Program-made: the position numbers and the translations under genes
The notes under the pieces: model-generated
The model's database searches: none
The model's input: only the letters and a program-made list of their open reading frames with translations
Told to the model about the DNA's origin: nothing
Assembly: GCF_026262505.1 (NCBI RefSeq)
Contig: NC_067206.1
Span: 22,893,896-22,957,895, forward strand
Reading direction: 5' to 3'
Origin: Trichomonas vaginalis G3
Lineage: Eukaryota; Parabasalia; Trichomonadida; Trichomonadidae
DNA: 64,000 nt
In this document: positions 10,899 through 18,409 of the stretch, one piece after another
How positions within the stretch are numbered: the stretch's first letter is position 1
Layout: each line of letters begins with the position of its first letter

Positions 10899-10947
10899 GA
10901 GGGTAGAAAAGAGGTTAGAAAAGAGGTTAGATATACCCTTCTACCCT
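10899..10947 (-). repeat. Five-site motif array, 5' side of protein X (GGGTAGA/GGTTAGA type)
   Basis: On the minus strand: GGGTAGAAGGGTATATCTAACC, then direct units CTCTTTTCTAACC and CTCTTTTCTACCC at about 11-base spacing, then CTTGAATTTTCATG. It mirrors the array at 9,849 and matches arrays at 23.7-24.2 kb. Confidence 0.8.
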
Positions 10948-10970
10948 AAAATATATTTTTGGGTGTAAAA

Positions 10971-10990
10971 TTCAAATTGTAAAAAGTCAA
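10971..10990 (+). repeat. 20-bp direct repeat, right copy
   Basis: An exact second copy of TTCAAATTGTAAAAAGTCAA. It marks the right edge of the inserted protein X segment; sequence after it matches the bases after the ATPase gene in piece D. Confidence 0.8.
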
Positions 10991-11015
10991 GCTTGAAAAA
11001 TCTAAGTGTTTAGTC

Positions 11016-11195
11016 TTAGTAAGATGGTAGCTTCTTAAAGCATATGCCGTCCTTGAGTTTTATGTACGTGAAGAGAAGTACAATGAATTCAATTACGAGT
11101 ACAATTGCAATGACAACTAAGGCAACTATTTTTGTCTTTTGCCAGCAAGGGTACTTCTTCTCTTCCAATGGTTCGGCAGAACTATACTCACTCAT
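11016..11195 (-). CDS. Small single-pass membrane protein (Polinton A cargo)
   Basis: 59 residues from the ATG at 11,195 (MSEYSSAEPLEEKK...). A polar acidic N-terminus is followed by one strong membrane segment around residues 22-46 (IVALVVIAIVLVIEFIVLLF) and a short tail with Cys. It diverges from the gene at 11,239 over a spacer with AAAAAGTGTCATTTTTT. No homologue was recognised. It may act on a host or virion membrane (inference). Looks whole. Confidence 0.6.
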   Translation of the reverse strand: MSEYSSAEPLEEKKYPCWQKTKIVALVVIAIVLVIEFIVLLFTYIKLKDGICFKKLPSY

Positions 11196-11215
11196 GAGAA
11201 ATGCCAAAACGGTTT

Positions 11216-11238
11216 AATAGAAAAAGTGTCATTTTTTC
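11216..11238 (+). promoter_or_regulatory. AAAAAGTGtCATTTTT box, cargo promoter type
   Basis: AAAAAGTGTCATTTTTT lies directly before the ATG at 11,239. Close versions precede 11,474 (AAAAAGTGACATTTTT) and the gene starting at 14,680 on the other strand. The role as a promoter is inferred from this fixed position. Confidence 0.5.
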
Positions 11239-11433
11239 ATGTCCGAAGACTCGAAGGTGCAACACTTCCAAAATACCGACGAACTCAGAAGAGCAGCATG
11301 GCAGTATGTTCTTGACAACTTCTTTGAGTTCTCCAGGGACACCTTGGAAAATGCTGAAGAACTCCGACACAGAGAATTTGGAGAAATTGCACTCCAATAC
11401 TACCTTGACAAACAAAGGGTAAACAAAGGGTAA
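11239..11433 (+). CDS. Small hypothetical protein, 64 aa (Polinton A cargo)
   Basis: MSEDSKVQHFQNTDELRRAA...: acidic, helical, with many Arg and Glu. The start is fixed by the preceding GTG-CATTTTTT box. It is followed by a second small gene on the same strand with the same box. No family was recognised. GC content is visibly higher than in the capsid block. Confidence 0.55.
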   Translation: MSEDSKVQHFQNTDELRRAAWQYVLDNFFEFSRDTLENAEELRHREFGEIALQYYLDKQRVNKG

Positions 11434-11473
11434 AATAAGACTAAAAACTTAACGTTTAAAAAGTGACATTTTT

Positions 11474-11674
11474 ATGAGCTCCGAGTCACCGAGAAAACTT
11501 GGTCAGATGTTAGCAGCTTACTTCCCTGAGGAGGATGGAAGCGTTACATACGTAAGGTTCAAAAACAACGAACCTGGAATTGCGTACCAAATTCGCAATT
11601 ACATGACCATGGAAGAGTACGAAAGGTTTCTACAAGAGAAACCAGCTCTAAACAACTCAGAAAAGAAAGAGTAA
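11474..11674 (+). CDS. Small hypothetical protein, 66 aa (Polinton A cargo)
   Basis: MSSESPRKLGQMLAAYFPEE...: a compact acidic protein with possible strand-rich middle (SVTYVRFKNNEPG). The AAAAAGTGACATTTTT box sits immediately before the ATG. A loosely similar T-x-x-V-R-F-K pattern occurs in the 35-residue frame at 14,711. No function is assigned. Confidence 0.55.
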   Translation: MSSESPRKLGQMLAAYFPEEDGSVTYVRFKNNEPGIAYQIRNYMTMEEYERFLQEKPALNNSEKKE

Positions 11675-11702
11675 AAAGTTTAACTCGTAATTGTTTATTT
11701 TT

Positions 11703-12280
11703 TTACTTGTATGGGCAAGCTGCAAGAATGAAGTCGACTATCTCGGTCTTTGTCTTGACCAGTTGGACTGCTCTTGCGAGTACGTCTGTTTTGCGGTCTC
11801 CAGCTGGTGTCTGACCTTCGTAATTGCGCATGTTCTTGAGAGCTCCAGTTGTAAATGATTGTAGGATGAAGAGTCTCTCAGACTGCTTGAGGTAGTCTTC
11901 ACGGTCACGAACCGAATCTGTGGTACGAGTCGAATCGGTCGATTTGAGGGAAGAGACTGAAAGCCTGTCGTCTTCCATAGGGGCAGTAGCATAATCTTTG
12001 CGTAAGCGGTTCAGACCTTCTTCGAACTCTTGGTCTCTCTTGGATTGAGATTGGAATTGCTGGGGTGGAGCTTGCTGGAACATCCAAGGGTTGGGGAAGT
12101 AAGGCATAGGCTGAGGAGGGTAGTTCGGGAAGCCTTGTAGTGGAAATTGGTAGTAACCTTGAGGTGGAAATTGGTAGTAATTTGGTGGAGGGACTTGCTG
12201 GAACTGAGGTGAGGTGCAGGGGCTGGTGCTTTAGGTTCCTCTGGTTTGGGAATGGGCTCGGTTGGTGGGACGTCGGACAT
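11703..12280 (-). pseudogene. Pro/Gln-rich protein (Polinton A cargo), lightly broken
   Basis: The start at 12,280 (MSDVPPTEPIPKPEEP) adjoins the 20-bp tandem array. A disordered Pro/Gln-rich N-terminal half (YFPNPWMFQQAPPQQF) is followed by a charged Ser/Thr/Asp linker and a helical C-terminus. Copies of the 5' part recur at 51,446 (piece C) and 62,403 (piece D), each time beside a tandem palindromic array. Function unknown. Broken about once or twice. Confidence 0.55.
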
Positions 12281-12329
12281 TCGTTTGTGGCTTAACCGTC
12301 GGACCACAACGATAAAAATCTCTGCTCCT

Positions 12330-12636
12330 AGCAGTACTGCTACTGACAGTAGCAGTACTTTTACTGACAGTAGCAGTACTTTTTCTGACAGTAGCAGTAC
12401 TTTTTCTGACAGTAGCAGTACTTTTTCTGACAGTAGCAGTACTTTTACTGACAGTAGCAGTACTTTATCGTCGAAAACCCTCTCAAATTTTCCTTTTTAC
12501 TGCTCCTAGCAGTACTTTTACTGCTCCTAGCAGTACTGCTACTGACAGTAGCAGTACTTTTTCTGACAGTAGCAGTACTTTTACTGACAGTAGCAGTACT
12601 TTTACTGACAGTAGCAGTACTTTTTCTGACAGTAGC
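12330..12636. repeat. 20-bp palindrome-bearing tandem array
   Basis: Units built on CTGACAGTAGCAGTACTTTT repeat with a 20-base period. They contain AGCAGTACT half-sites that form the perfect palindrome AGCAGTACTGCT where units abut in opposite sense. A 40-base non-repeat (near 12,467-12,506) splits the array. It lies between the divergent Pro-rich gene and the gene at 12,638, so it may be a two-way control region or replication element (inference). Piece C carries the same array at 51,130-51,412. Confidence 0.85.
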
Positions 12637-12637
12637 A

Positions 12638-13003
12638 ATGGTCGAGGTCGAACCGACCGACGAGGCAATTTACCTAATTGAAATTAACGAGCTTGTTAAA
12701 GACTTCCTCAGGCAGAATGTAAAAGGCAAGCTTGTTAACTGTTGGATAACGGGAAGGGCTGCCTTGAATCTCGAGACTTCGACTGGAATTCCAATTCAAA
12801 TACCAGACGGGACAGCCTACGACGACATAAAGCAAGCAAAGAAAGAAGCTCTTCTCAAGTTCTTTGCCAAGCGTCCTTGGATACAACTTCCAACCAGAGA
12901 GAACCCTTTCCCAAGAATGAGCCAAATTCTCAAGGGTCTCCTTCACTTCTCGGGTCAGCCGTTCTACATAACCTGTGAAGGCGACATCCAACCAGTTCAG
13001 TAA
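12638..13003 (+). CDS. Conserved 121-aa Polinton cargo protein (A)
   Basis: MVEVEPTDEAIYLIEINELV...: compact alpha/beta protein with Trp (CWITGRAAL, RPWIQLPTREN). The ATG lies directly at the end of the 20-bp array. A whole-looking copy sits beside the same array in piece C (50,763-51,128), about 85 percent identical. Conservation with its array suggests the two are functionally linked, for example a DNA-binding protein and its sites (inference). No domain was recognised. Confidence 0.7.
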   Translation: MVEVEPTDEAIYLIEINELVKDFLRQNVKGKLVNCWITGRAALNLETSTGIPIQIPDGTAYDDIKQAKKEALLKFFAKRPWIQLPTRENPFPRMSQILKGLLHFSGQPFYITCEGDIQPVQ

Positions 13004-13045
13004 ACCTTAACGTTTAGAGTAAAAAACATTTTTTTCATTTTTTGA

Positions 13046-13630
13046 ATGAAGCAAGTTAAATTCGTCCCACACCAATCTCAATGGACCGATGAAGAGTTTC
13101 AAGCTATGGTTGAAGGTGTTGAGAACGACATAGACGGCGAACTTGAAGGAGCTCAAACCACAATTGCAACCAAAATTGCACAAGTCAAGGAACAGATAGC
13201 TCCACTTAAAGCTACCAAAGCTACTCTTGACCTCATGGATAGTTACCGTTTAGATGTCAAGAGTGGAATAAGACATTTAAAATTAAAACTTCTAAACTAC
13301 GAAGCTATACTCCAAAAGTTAGCAGAAATGAGAAGACTTTACCAGAGCTACTTACATGTAAGGGACTTACCTTCAAGCAGTCCGACCAAAGATGAATTTT
13401 CTGACATTGTCCCAATTTTGTCCGAAAGTCAGCTCAGATGTTTTGAACTGCTCCCAACATATCCAGAATATGAACGTTTGCCTGAACTCTTCCGCAATCT
13501 CAAAAAACGTTTTTTGGTTCTCATGTTCGAAACTTTTATCGGAAGAGACAACAAACGTTCAGAAGAAGAACAAGATATTATTTTAAACTTGTTGTATGAC
13601 ATAACTGTCATAACAAGCTTTTTGAAGTAA
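13046..13630 (+). CDS. 194-aa helical/coiled-coil protein (Polinton A cargo)
   Basis: An N-terminal part (MKQVKFVPHQSQWTDEEFQ) is followed by a long heptad-like helix about residues 35-110 (TIATKIAQVKEQIAPLKATK) and a Leu/Phe-rich helical C-terminus. It starts 42 bases after the preceding gene, with a CATTTTTTGA leader. No counterpart is visible in pieces B-D. No function is assigned. Confidence 0.6.
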   Translation: MKQVKFVPHQSQWTDEEFQAMVEGVENDIDGELEGAQTTIATKIAQVKEQIAPLKATKATLDLMDSYRLDVKSGIRHLKLKLLNYEAILQKLAEMRRLYQSYLHVRDLPSSSPTKDEFSDIVPILSESQLRCFELLPTYPEYERLPELFRNLKKRFLVLMFETFIGRDNKRSEEEQDIILNLLYDITVITSFLK

Positions 13631-13662
13631 AACCGCCATTCTCAAACCACTTCATTTTTTCG

Positions 13663-14367
13663 ATGTCCGAACAAGCACCGAAGCCGAACACAATGGCAGA
13701 TGTCCTTTCAATGTTGCCAGACAAGCGCCCAGTTCAAATTCAAATTTTGAATTTGAAAGCTCATCTGACAAACACCGTTAAGACTCTCCAAAGTAGTCTT
13801 ATGGAAGAGATGAAGGGACTTAAAGGTGAGTTCCTCATGAACCAAGCTTCCAATGAGAAAGTCCTGAACGATTTAGCGGAAACCTTGCGCATTTACGCGA
13901 GAGAGAACCGAGACCTTGCCAGACTCATCTACCGTTTCTTCGAAGAGATAGATGCCATCTGGAAGGTACTCGGAAAGGACAGAACCTCCAACACCGTAAT
14001 TCGTGAACACAGAATTGCCGAAGGAATTGTCGAGGAAGAAGAGAAACACGAAGAAGAGGAAGAGGAAGAAGAGGAAGAAGAGAAACACGAAGAAGAGGAA
14101 GTTTGGGCAACCCTTGTTGCCGATGACACTTACGAAATTTCCCAACCCTACCCATACCAAATCCGCAACAAGGAGACCGGCAAGGTTCTTACCCCAGTTC
14201 TCAACAACTTGGGACACTTGAACCTTACCCTTCGGAATTACGGTTCAATCTCCATGGGCAAGCTTGTCGCAATTCAATGGGTTCCAAATCCAAACAAGAG
14301 GACGAAGGTCAGACACATTGACGGTGACAAGCTCAACAACCGTAAGGAGAACCTCGAGTGGTTCTAA
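13663..14367 (+). CDS. Coiled-coil protein with HNH/NUMOD4-like C-terminus (Polinton A cargo)
   Basis: 234 residues in three parts: helical N-terminus (1-120), a Glu-rich tract with a few Lys/His (about 125-145), and a C-terminal domain (150-234) in which LVAIQWVPNPNKRTKVRHID and DGDKLNNRKENLEWF match the second half of HNH homing-type endonucleases (the H-x-D/N-G-x-x-x-N-N-x-x-x-N-L pattern). It is related to the C-terminal half of the HNH gene at 17,006. GC-rich for this window. Fusion of a coiled coil to an HNH-like domain suggests DNA binding or cleavage (inference). Looks whole. Confidence 0.65.
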   Translation: MSEQAPKPNTMADVLSMLPDKRPVQIQILNLKAHLTNTVKTLQSSLMEEMKGLKGEFLMNQASNEKVLNDLAETLRIYARENRDLARLIYRFFEEIDAIWKVLGKDRTSNTVIREHRIAEGIVEEEEKHEEEEEEEEEEEKHEEEEVWATLVADDTYEISQPYPYQIRNKETGKVLTPVLNNLGHLNLTLRNYGSISMGKLVAIQWVPNPNKRTKVRHIDGDKLNNRKENLEWF

Positions 14368-14416
14368 GAGTAAAAAAATTTTATTTTAGGGGGAAACCCC
14401 AAGTAAATTTAGGTGT

Positions 14417-14680
14417 TTATTTGGATAAGTATGTGAAATTAAGGTCAATTTGCAAAATTAGTTCCCGACCTTTGAATTGGACTCTTTCGTTCTCCCAGTT
14501 GCGTAGGAGGTCGTCCCAGAGGAGTTGGTAGATTTGCCAATCCAAGGACGATTTGTCCTCCCAGGCATTGAGGATGTACTGCTCGTAGAGTCTCATGACC
14601 TCTCCCTTGCACCAGACACCCTCTCCCTTGGAACGTAAGGCTTCTTCGAAGTGCTCGAATGCGATTGGCTGCGTGACCAT
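14417..14680 (-). CDS. Small hypothetical protein, 87 aa (Polinton A cargo)
   Basis: The ATG at 14,680 (MVTQPIAFEHFEEAL...) is used, since longer frames upstream begin with GTG. Trp-rich, helical (LDWQIYQLLWDDLLRNWENE). AAAAAGTGTCATTTCGG precedes the start on its strand. It converges with the HNH-like gene. No family was recognised. Confidence 0.55.
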   Translation of the reverse strand: MVTQPIAFEHFEEALRSKGEGVWCKGEVMRLYEQYILNAWEDKSSLDWQIYQLLWDDLLRNWENERVQFKGRELILQIDLNFTYLSK

Positions 14681-14710
14681 CCGAAATGACACTTTTTGTC
14701 CGTTTGGTCA

Positions 14711-14818
14711 ATGTTTGTGTCTCGTGCCATAGTCGACGAAAATACAAACAAACAGGTTATATATGAGTTTGAGACCAAGAATGGTGTAACTCGACCTGTC
14801 CGATTCAAATTCGAATAA
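14711..14818 (+). CDS. Very small frame, 35 aa, divergent from 14,680 gene
   Basis: ATG at 14,711 to TAA at 14,816-14,818: MFVSRAIVDENTNKQV..., ending RPVRFKFE. It shares the short spacer with AAGTGTCATTT-type box. It fills the gap before the polymerase 3' end and resembles in style the 66-aa cargo gene. Weak evidence; it could be chance. Confidence 0.4.
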   Translation: MFVSRAIVDENTNKQVIYEFETKNGVTRPVRFKFE

Positions 14819-14825
14819 AATTTTT

Positions 14826-16979
14826 TTATTTCATGCAATGTTTTATTTCTGTGCCGTCTTCAAGTATGCCCCAGTACTTACGCTTGGAGAGGACATGAAC
14901 TTCGGTGAAAATTTTGTCCAATTTGAATTGACCCATCTTCTCACCGACTAAACCCATTTCAATGAGTTTGTTGTACCCTTCTTCGTTCGTCATGAGTGCG
15001 TCAATGTTCTCATAGTAAACCACAACTTTCGATTTGACTTCGGAGAAGAATTTGTTGTAGTTGTCAAGGACTGCCTTTGCGAACTGAGGGTAAGACCAAT
15101 GTTCGACAATAGGTTTTAATGTGGTTACTAAGCCACTTTGACCTTGAGTGAATTCGTACTTCAAAACAAAAGGAGAAAACCTTTCAACAAAGTTGTCGAC
15201 CTTCTCATAATGTTTACTCTTCATCTCTTGAGGTTTTTTAATGGAATATCCCCATGTCGAATTCATAAGCAATTTCAGTGTCATTGCGAGTTTGGGGTTT
15301 GAAGCTTTCCTAATATCATAGAGTTGTTGTATGACTTTTCCAACTGTATAGTTCCTTCCTGGGAACTCTCCATCTTCGTTTGGAATTCCAGTTGGAATAT
15401 ATTGGACAAACCTCATGTATGCAGCGTTAAGGTCGACATAGTATATCTTTTCGTTTGAGTCGAACTTGTCGCAACCAATTGGTCCAGTTTGTGGAAATTC
15501 AAGTGAGTCTCTTATCTTCTGAGAAACTTCTCCTGTTATCTCATAAACATCGTCGAAGCAACCTGTTTCATATAAAACCTTCTGACCTAACTCAGATGCT
15601 CTCCAATACAATTTGACGTCAATTGGATGTCTCAATGGAAGTTTGTTTATAGCATCTTGAAGTTCTTGCAACCTCATTGGAAGTTCTTCTGGTTCAGGTT
15701 GGTATCCGAACAATCCAACTCCTTTTGGAACAGTGTACTTCTTTTGTGCTATAACTTTGTCTGGAACAACTTTTGGTCTTGCTAACAATGAAAAGTTTGT
15801 TTCGTCTTTTGGTACAAAAGTTTCTGTCAGCTTGTCATCTGGAATTGGTTCCAACAAACCTTTCTCGAAAAGAATGTTTACAGCTCTGACAATGTTGCAC
15901 TTGCCTTTTCCGAACAATGGGTTTGTAAGACTTTCGTTCAACATGAAGTGGTTGTGGACAATTACAATCTTCAACCATGGTAAGTCTTTGTCAACAACAT
16001 AGTCGTCATGTGAAGAACCTTTCTCAGTCGGAATGTTGACTCGGATATTGACATTTGCCAACGGTGCAATTTTTGCCAATTGACCTCTGAGAATGTACCT
16101 TGTCTTCACACATGACTCAAGATACTTCATCTTCTCATCTGTAACAAGACCAGAGTTCCTGAGACATGTAAGAATACAAGGTTCATTGACAATTGTTTCA
16201 ATTGAATTGTAAATTCCATACCTTGTCAAGTCAATGTCAGACTTATTTATGAACGGGAAGTATCCAGCATGTTGTCTGACTGCTTGAGGGTTAGGTTGGT
16301 ACCATTCAAATTTTACACTTGCAATTCCTTCAATTGCATTCAAAATGTCTGAGTCGGAGTCAAACATTTGTTCTCTCTTTGTAGTCTTGAAAGCGTCAAG
16401 AAGTTGTGCGGCTGTTGTGACATTGCCATGTGCATAGTAAATGTGACCGTCCAAATCTGTTACGGTTAGTCTGAGATTGTATCCTTTCTTATTTCCGTCT
16501 TGTATGGCAGCAAGTACTCCCATGAAGCCTTCTTTGTTCTTTCCTTCGTCAAAGTTTACTGTAAAGGTTCGACCAGATGTAATTTGACTTCTAACTTCAC
16601 GGTACTTTTCATATGCATATCTTGTTCTTTCCATGGGAGCATGTGCGTCTTCACCTTTTCCTTTTTTCCTTCTCAAAGGATGCAATTGTTCGTTATGTTT
16701 CCAGTAGAATCTGGCAAAGCCGTCGTGTCCTTCAACTTGCGGTTCACTAACATCGAAAGGCATGTCCATAAGACGTTCTTCTTCTAACCTCTCTAGTCTG
16801 TTTGGATAATTTGCACGTGCTGTTTCCAATTCCATTTCGTAGCGAAGACCAGACAATTTGTCATAGACTTTTATGGGTCTTCCCTTCCTATATTTAAAAT
16901 TCTTCGAAACTTTCCAACCATATCTTTCTAACTCTGCTTTTATTCTAGCAGATTTTCTATCCATTCTATATGGGGGCAT
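14826..16979 (-). CDS. DNA polymerase B, Polinton type (A)
   Basis: A long frame of 717 residues. Regions resembling the family-B palm motifs are in order: motif A area VDLNAAYM (about 515-522), motif B area LKLLMNSTWGY (568-578) and motif C area VYYENIDALMT (about 654-664), then KRKYWGILEDG (670s), a pattern common near the C-terminus of protein-primed PolB. It should replicate element DNA. It is shorter than usual for Polinton PolB, so I cannot say it is whole. The start has the A/T box (TTTTTATAAAAATG) shared with helicase. The piece C copy is badly broken. Confidence 0.85.
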   Translation of the reverse strand: MPPYRMDRKSARIKAELERYGWKVSKNFKYRKGRPIKVYDKLSGLRYEMELETARANYPNRLERLEEERLMDMPFDVSEPQVEGHDGFARFYWKHNEQLHPLRRKKGKGEDAHAPMERTRYAYEKYREVRSQITSGRTFTVNFDEGKNKEGFMGVLAAIQDGNKKGYNLRLTVTDLDGHIYYAHGNVTTAAQLLDAFKTTKREQMFDSDSDILNAIEGIASVKFEWYQPNPQAVRQHAGYFPFINKSDIDLTRYGIYNSIETIVNEPCILTCLRNSGLVTDEKMKYLESCVKTRYILRGQLAKIAPLANVNIRVNIPTEKGSSHDDYVVDKDLPWLKIVIVHNHFMLNESLTNPLFGKGKCNIVRAVNILFEKGLLEPIPDDKLTETFVPKDETNFSLLARPKVVPDKVIAQKKYTVPKGVGLFGYQPEPEELPMRLQELQDAINKLPLRHPIDVKLYWRASELGQKVLYETGCFDDVYEITGEVSQKIRDSLEFPQTGPIGCDKFDSNEKIYYVDLNAAYMRFVQYIPTGIPNEDGEFPGRNYTVGKVIQQLYDIRKASNPKLAMTLKLLMNSTWGYSIKKPQEMKSKHYEKVDNFVERFSPFVLKYEFTQGQSGLVTTLKPIVEHWSYPQFAKAVLDNYNKFFSEVKSKVVVYYENIDALMTNEEGYNKLIEMGLVGEKMGQFKLDKIFTEVHVLSKRKYWGILEDGTEIKHCMK

Positions 16980-17005
16980 TTTTATAAAAATAAAAAAATA
17001 CTGTT
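16980..17005 (-). promoter_or_regulatory. A/T promoter-like box of replication genes
   Basis: On the minus strand: a run of ATTTTTTTATTTTTATAAAA immediately before the PolB ATG. The same layout precedes the helicase (6,540-6,562; 59,220-59,243) and PolB in piece C (48,538-48,561), and a looser form precedes protein X and KilA-N genes. A promoter role is inferred. Confidence 0.55.
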
Positions 17006-17590
17006 TTAAAATGGTATGCCATATAGCTTCTTGAATTTGTTAAGAAGTATTTTAACGTATTTTCCATCTGTATCTCTAGCGTATACATAAGCATAGCCTG
17101 CCTTAGTAAAACATACTTGTAATTTTCTATAGTTTACGCCGGTATAAAAGTAGAAAGAGTCCTGTTCTTCGCTATAGTAGTAAAACTCAAACGTATGCTC
17201 GCCATAGTCTGTAATTTCAATTGTTTCATCTTCTAGTTCGTCGACAAATTCGAATACAATATCTCTAAATTTGCCTCTGTTCTTACTGTTTTCAGAACGA
17301 GTAACCCAACGTAAGTTTTCAAGTCTATTGTCGTTTCTTATATGGTTTATATGGTCTACAAAAGGTAAATTGTTAGGATTCGGTATAAAATGAGTTGCAA
17401 TGACAACATGTTTAAAATAGTTTTTTCCACCCATCCTCATAATAGCATATCCTTTATTTCCCTCCCATCCGCTTAAAACTCTTTTTGTCTTTTTGTTTCT
17501 GACTTCAAATGACTCACAACAGTGAATTTCATATTTCTCATCTAACAAACAAGTTTCCCAACGGTCTTTTCCAACAAACTCAGCGTACAT
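17006..17590 (-). CDS. Free-standing HNH endonuclease (Polinton A)
   Basis: 194 residues from ATG at 17,590 (MYAEFVGKDRWETCLLDEKY). The N-terminal part resembles NUMOD4 (WETCLL..YEIHCCESFEVRNK), followed by an HNH core with HVVIATHFIPNPN and DHINHIRNDNRLENLRW, then a C-terminal beta-rich domain (TIEITDYGEHTFEF) also seen at 30,521-30,901. The gene and its own A/T leader are present here but absent at the matching point of piece C (48,531-48,561), where the polymerase follows directly. That is the pattern of a homing-type insertion. Looks whole. Confidence 0.8.
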   Translation of the reverse strand: MYAEFVGKDRWETCLLDEKYEIHCCESFEVRNKKTKRVLSGWEGNKGYAIMRMGGKNYFKHVVIATHFIPNPNNLPFVDHINHIRNDNRLENLRWVTRSENSKNRGKFRDIVFEFVDELEDETIEITDYGEHTFEFYYYSEEQDSFYFYTGVNYRKLQVCFTKAGYAYVYARDTDGKYVKILLNKFKKLYGIPF

Positions 17591-17637
17591 TTCAAATAAA
17601 ATAAAAAAAATGTTTTTTAAAAAATATATGTTTTTCT

Positions 17638-17862
17638 TTATTTTACATAACCTCCCGCTACCAGAAGCCTTTGACGCCAACCCATACCAGCTAATGAAGG
17701 TTGACTTGGTTTAGTCTGGAGACTAACCTTTGGTTTTGGTTTATCTTCAGTTTTTGGTTTTTCTTCTTCTATTGGTTTTTCGTCACTTTTCGGTTCTTCT
17801 GGCTTTACCTCACTTGCAGGTATGGTTGTGTCGTTAGTATCTTCGTAAATATCATATGCCAT
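17638..17862 (-). CDS. Small Pro/Lys/Glu-rich protein, 74 aa (Polinton A)
   Basis: The ATG at 17,862 gives MAYDIYEDTNDTTIP..., a disordered charged middle and a conserved end GMGWRQRLLVAGGYVK. The matching remnant in piece C lies at 48,310-48,531. It belongs to a run of small minus-strand genes between PolB and the integrase; a virion or core protein is possible (inference). Looks whole. Confidence 0.6.
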   Translation of the reverse strand: MAYDIYEDTNDTTIPASEVKPEEPKSDEKPIEEEKPKTEDKPKPKVSLQTKPSQPSLAGMGWRQRLLVAGGYVK

Positions 17863-17919
17863 TTGTTTTTGTTTTCCTTTCAACTTTTGTGTTGTTGTAA
17901 AGTTTAGAATATTCGACTC

Positions 17920-18218
17920 TAAGTCAATGAAGATGTTCTATAATGAACTGTTTGTCAGTGAAGTAAACTTTTCCATCTGTTGTCTCGAAAGCTCCTTCAG
18001 ACTTCAATATTTTATTTGTGAGAGTCTGTTTCTTTTTTGAGATACTAGCCGTTCCATTTCTATGAAAGTGACTTTGTAGTTAGGGTTTGTATTTCCAGAC
18101 CTGGCACTTTCTATTATGAATTTTTCTCTTCATCTGTAAGTTCTTTGACAGGTTTTGACAATGGTTCTGAACTTTTTGTTTGTGGTGTCAAATCTACCGT
18201 TTCAACTTCTTCGGTCAT
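17920..18218 (-). pseudogene. Small Polinton protein remnant (A), MTEEVETVDLTP type
   Basis: It starts at 18,218 after the TTTTTTACTGAGATGAA leader. Residues seen: Thr/Lys-rich N-terminus, then a basic region. A counterpart is at 47,947-48,234. Unknown function. Broken about twice. Confidence 0.5.
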
Positions 18219-18237
18219 TTCATCTCAGTAAAAAATT

Positions 18238-18390
18238 TTAGTTTGGTTTGTTTTCAACTGGTTGTTGAGGTTTTTTAAGTCGGTCTAAAACTTCCTGAGG
18301 TATAGGAAGAACTTGACAAACACGTTGTGTAACTGCTGGAAGCCGACAAATCCATCTTGAGCCCATTTGTCTCAATGCTGTATTGTTCAT
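18238..18390 (-). CDS. 50-aa Arg/Pro/Val-rich peptide (Polinton A)
   Basis: A complete small frame from ATG 18,390 to TAA: MNNTALRQMGSRWICRLPAV..., two Cys, a hydrophobic-basic middle and a Lys/Pro/Asn tail. The ATG follows TTTTTTACTGAGATGAA, the same leader as its neighbour on this strand, which supports a real gene. The counterpart in piece C (47,777-47,930) is broken. A small virion peptide is possible (inference). Confidence 0.5.
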   Translation of the reverse strand: MNNTALRQMGSRWICRLPAVTQRVCQVLPIPQEVLDRLKKPQQPVENKPN

Positions 18391-18409
18391 TTCATCTCAG
18401 TAAAAAAAT

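Noticed and set aside
12246-12509. Ser/Thr-rich frame with DSSSTFSDSSSTF repeats
   Set aside because: A translation of the 20-bp array; the unit in D is unrelated, so no such protein is conserved.
13873-14217. Phe/Leu-rich minus-strand frame
   Set aside because: Antisense of the Glu-rich linker of the HNH-like gene.
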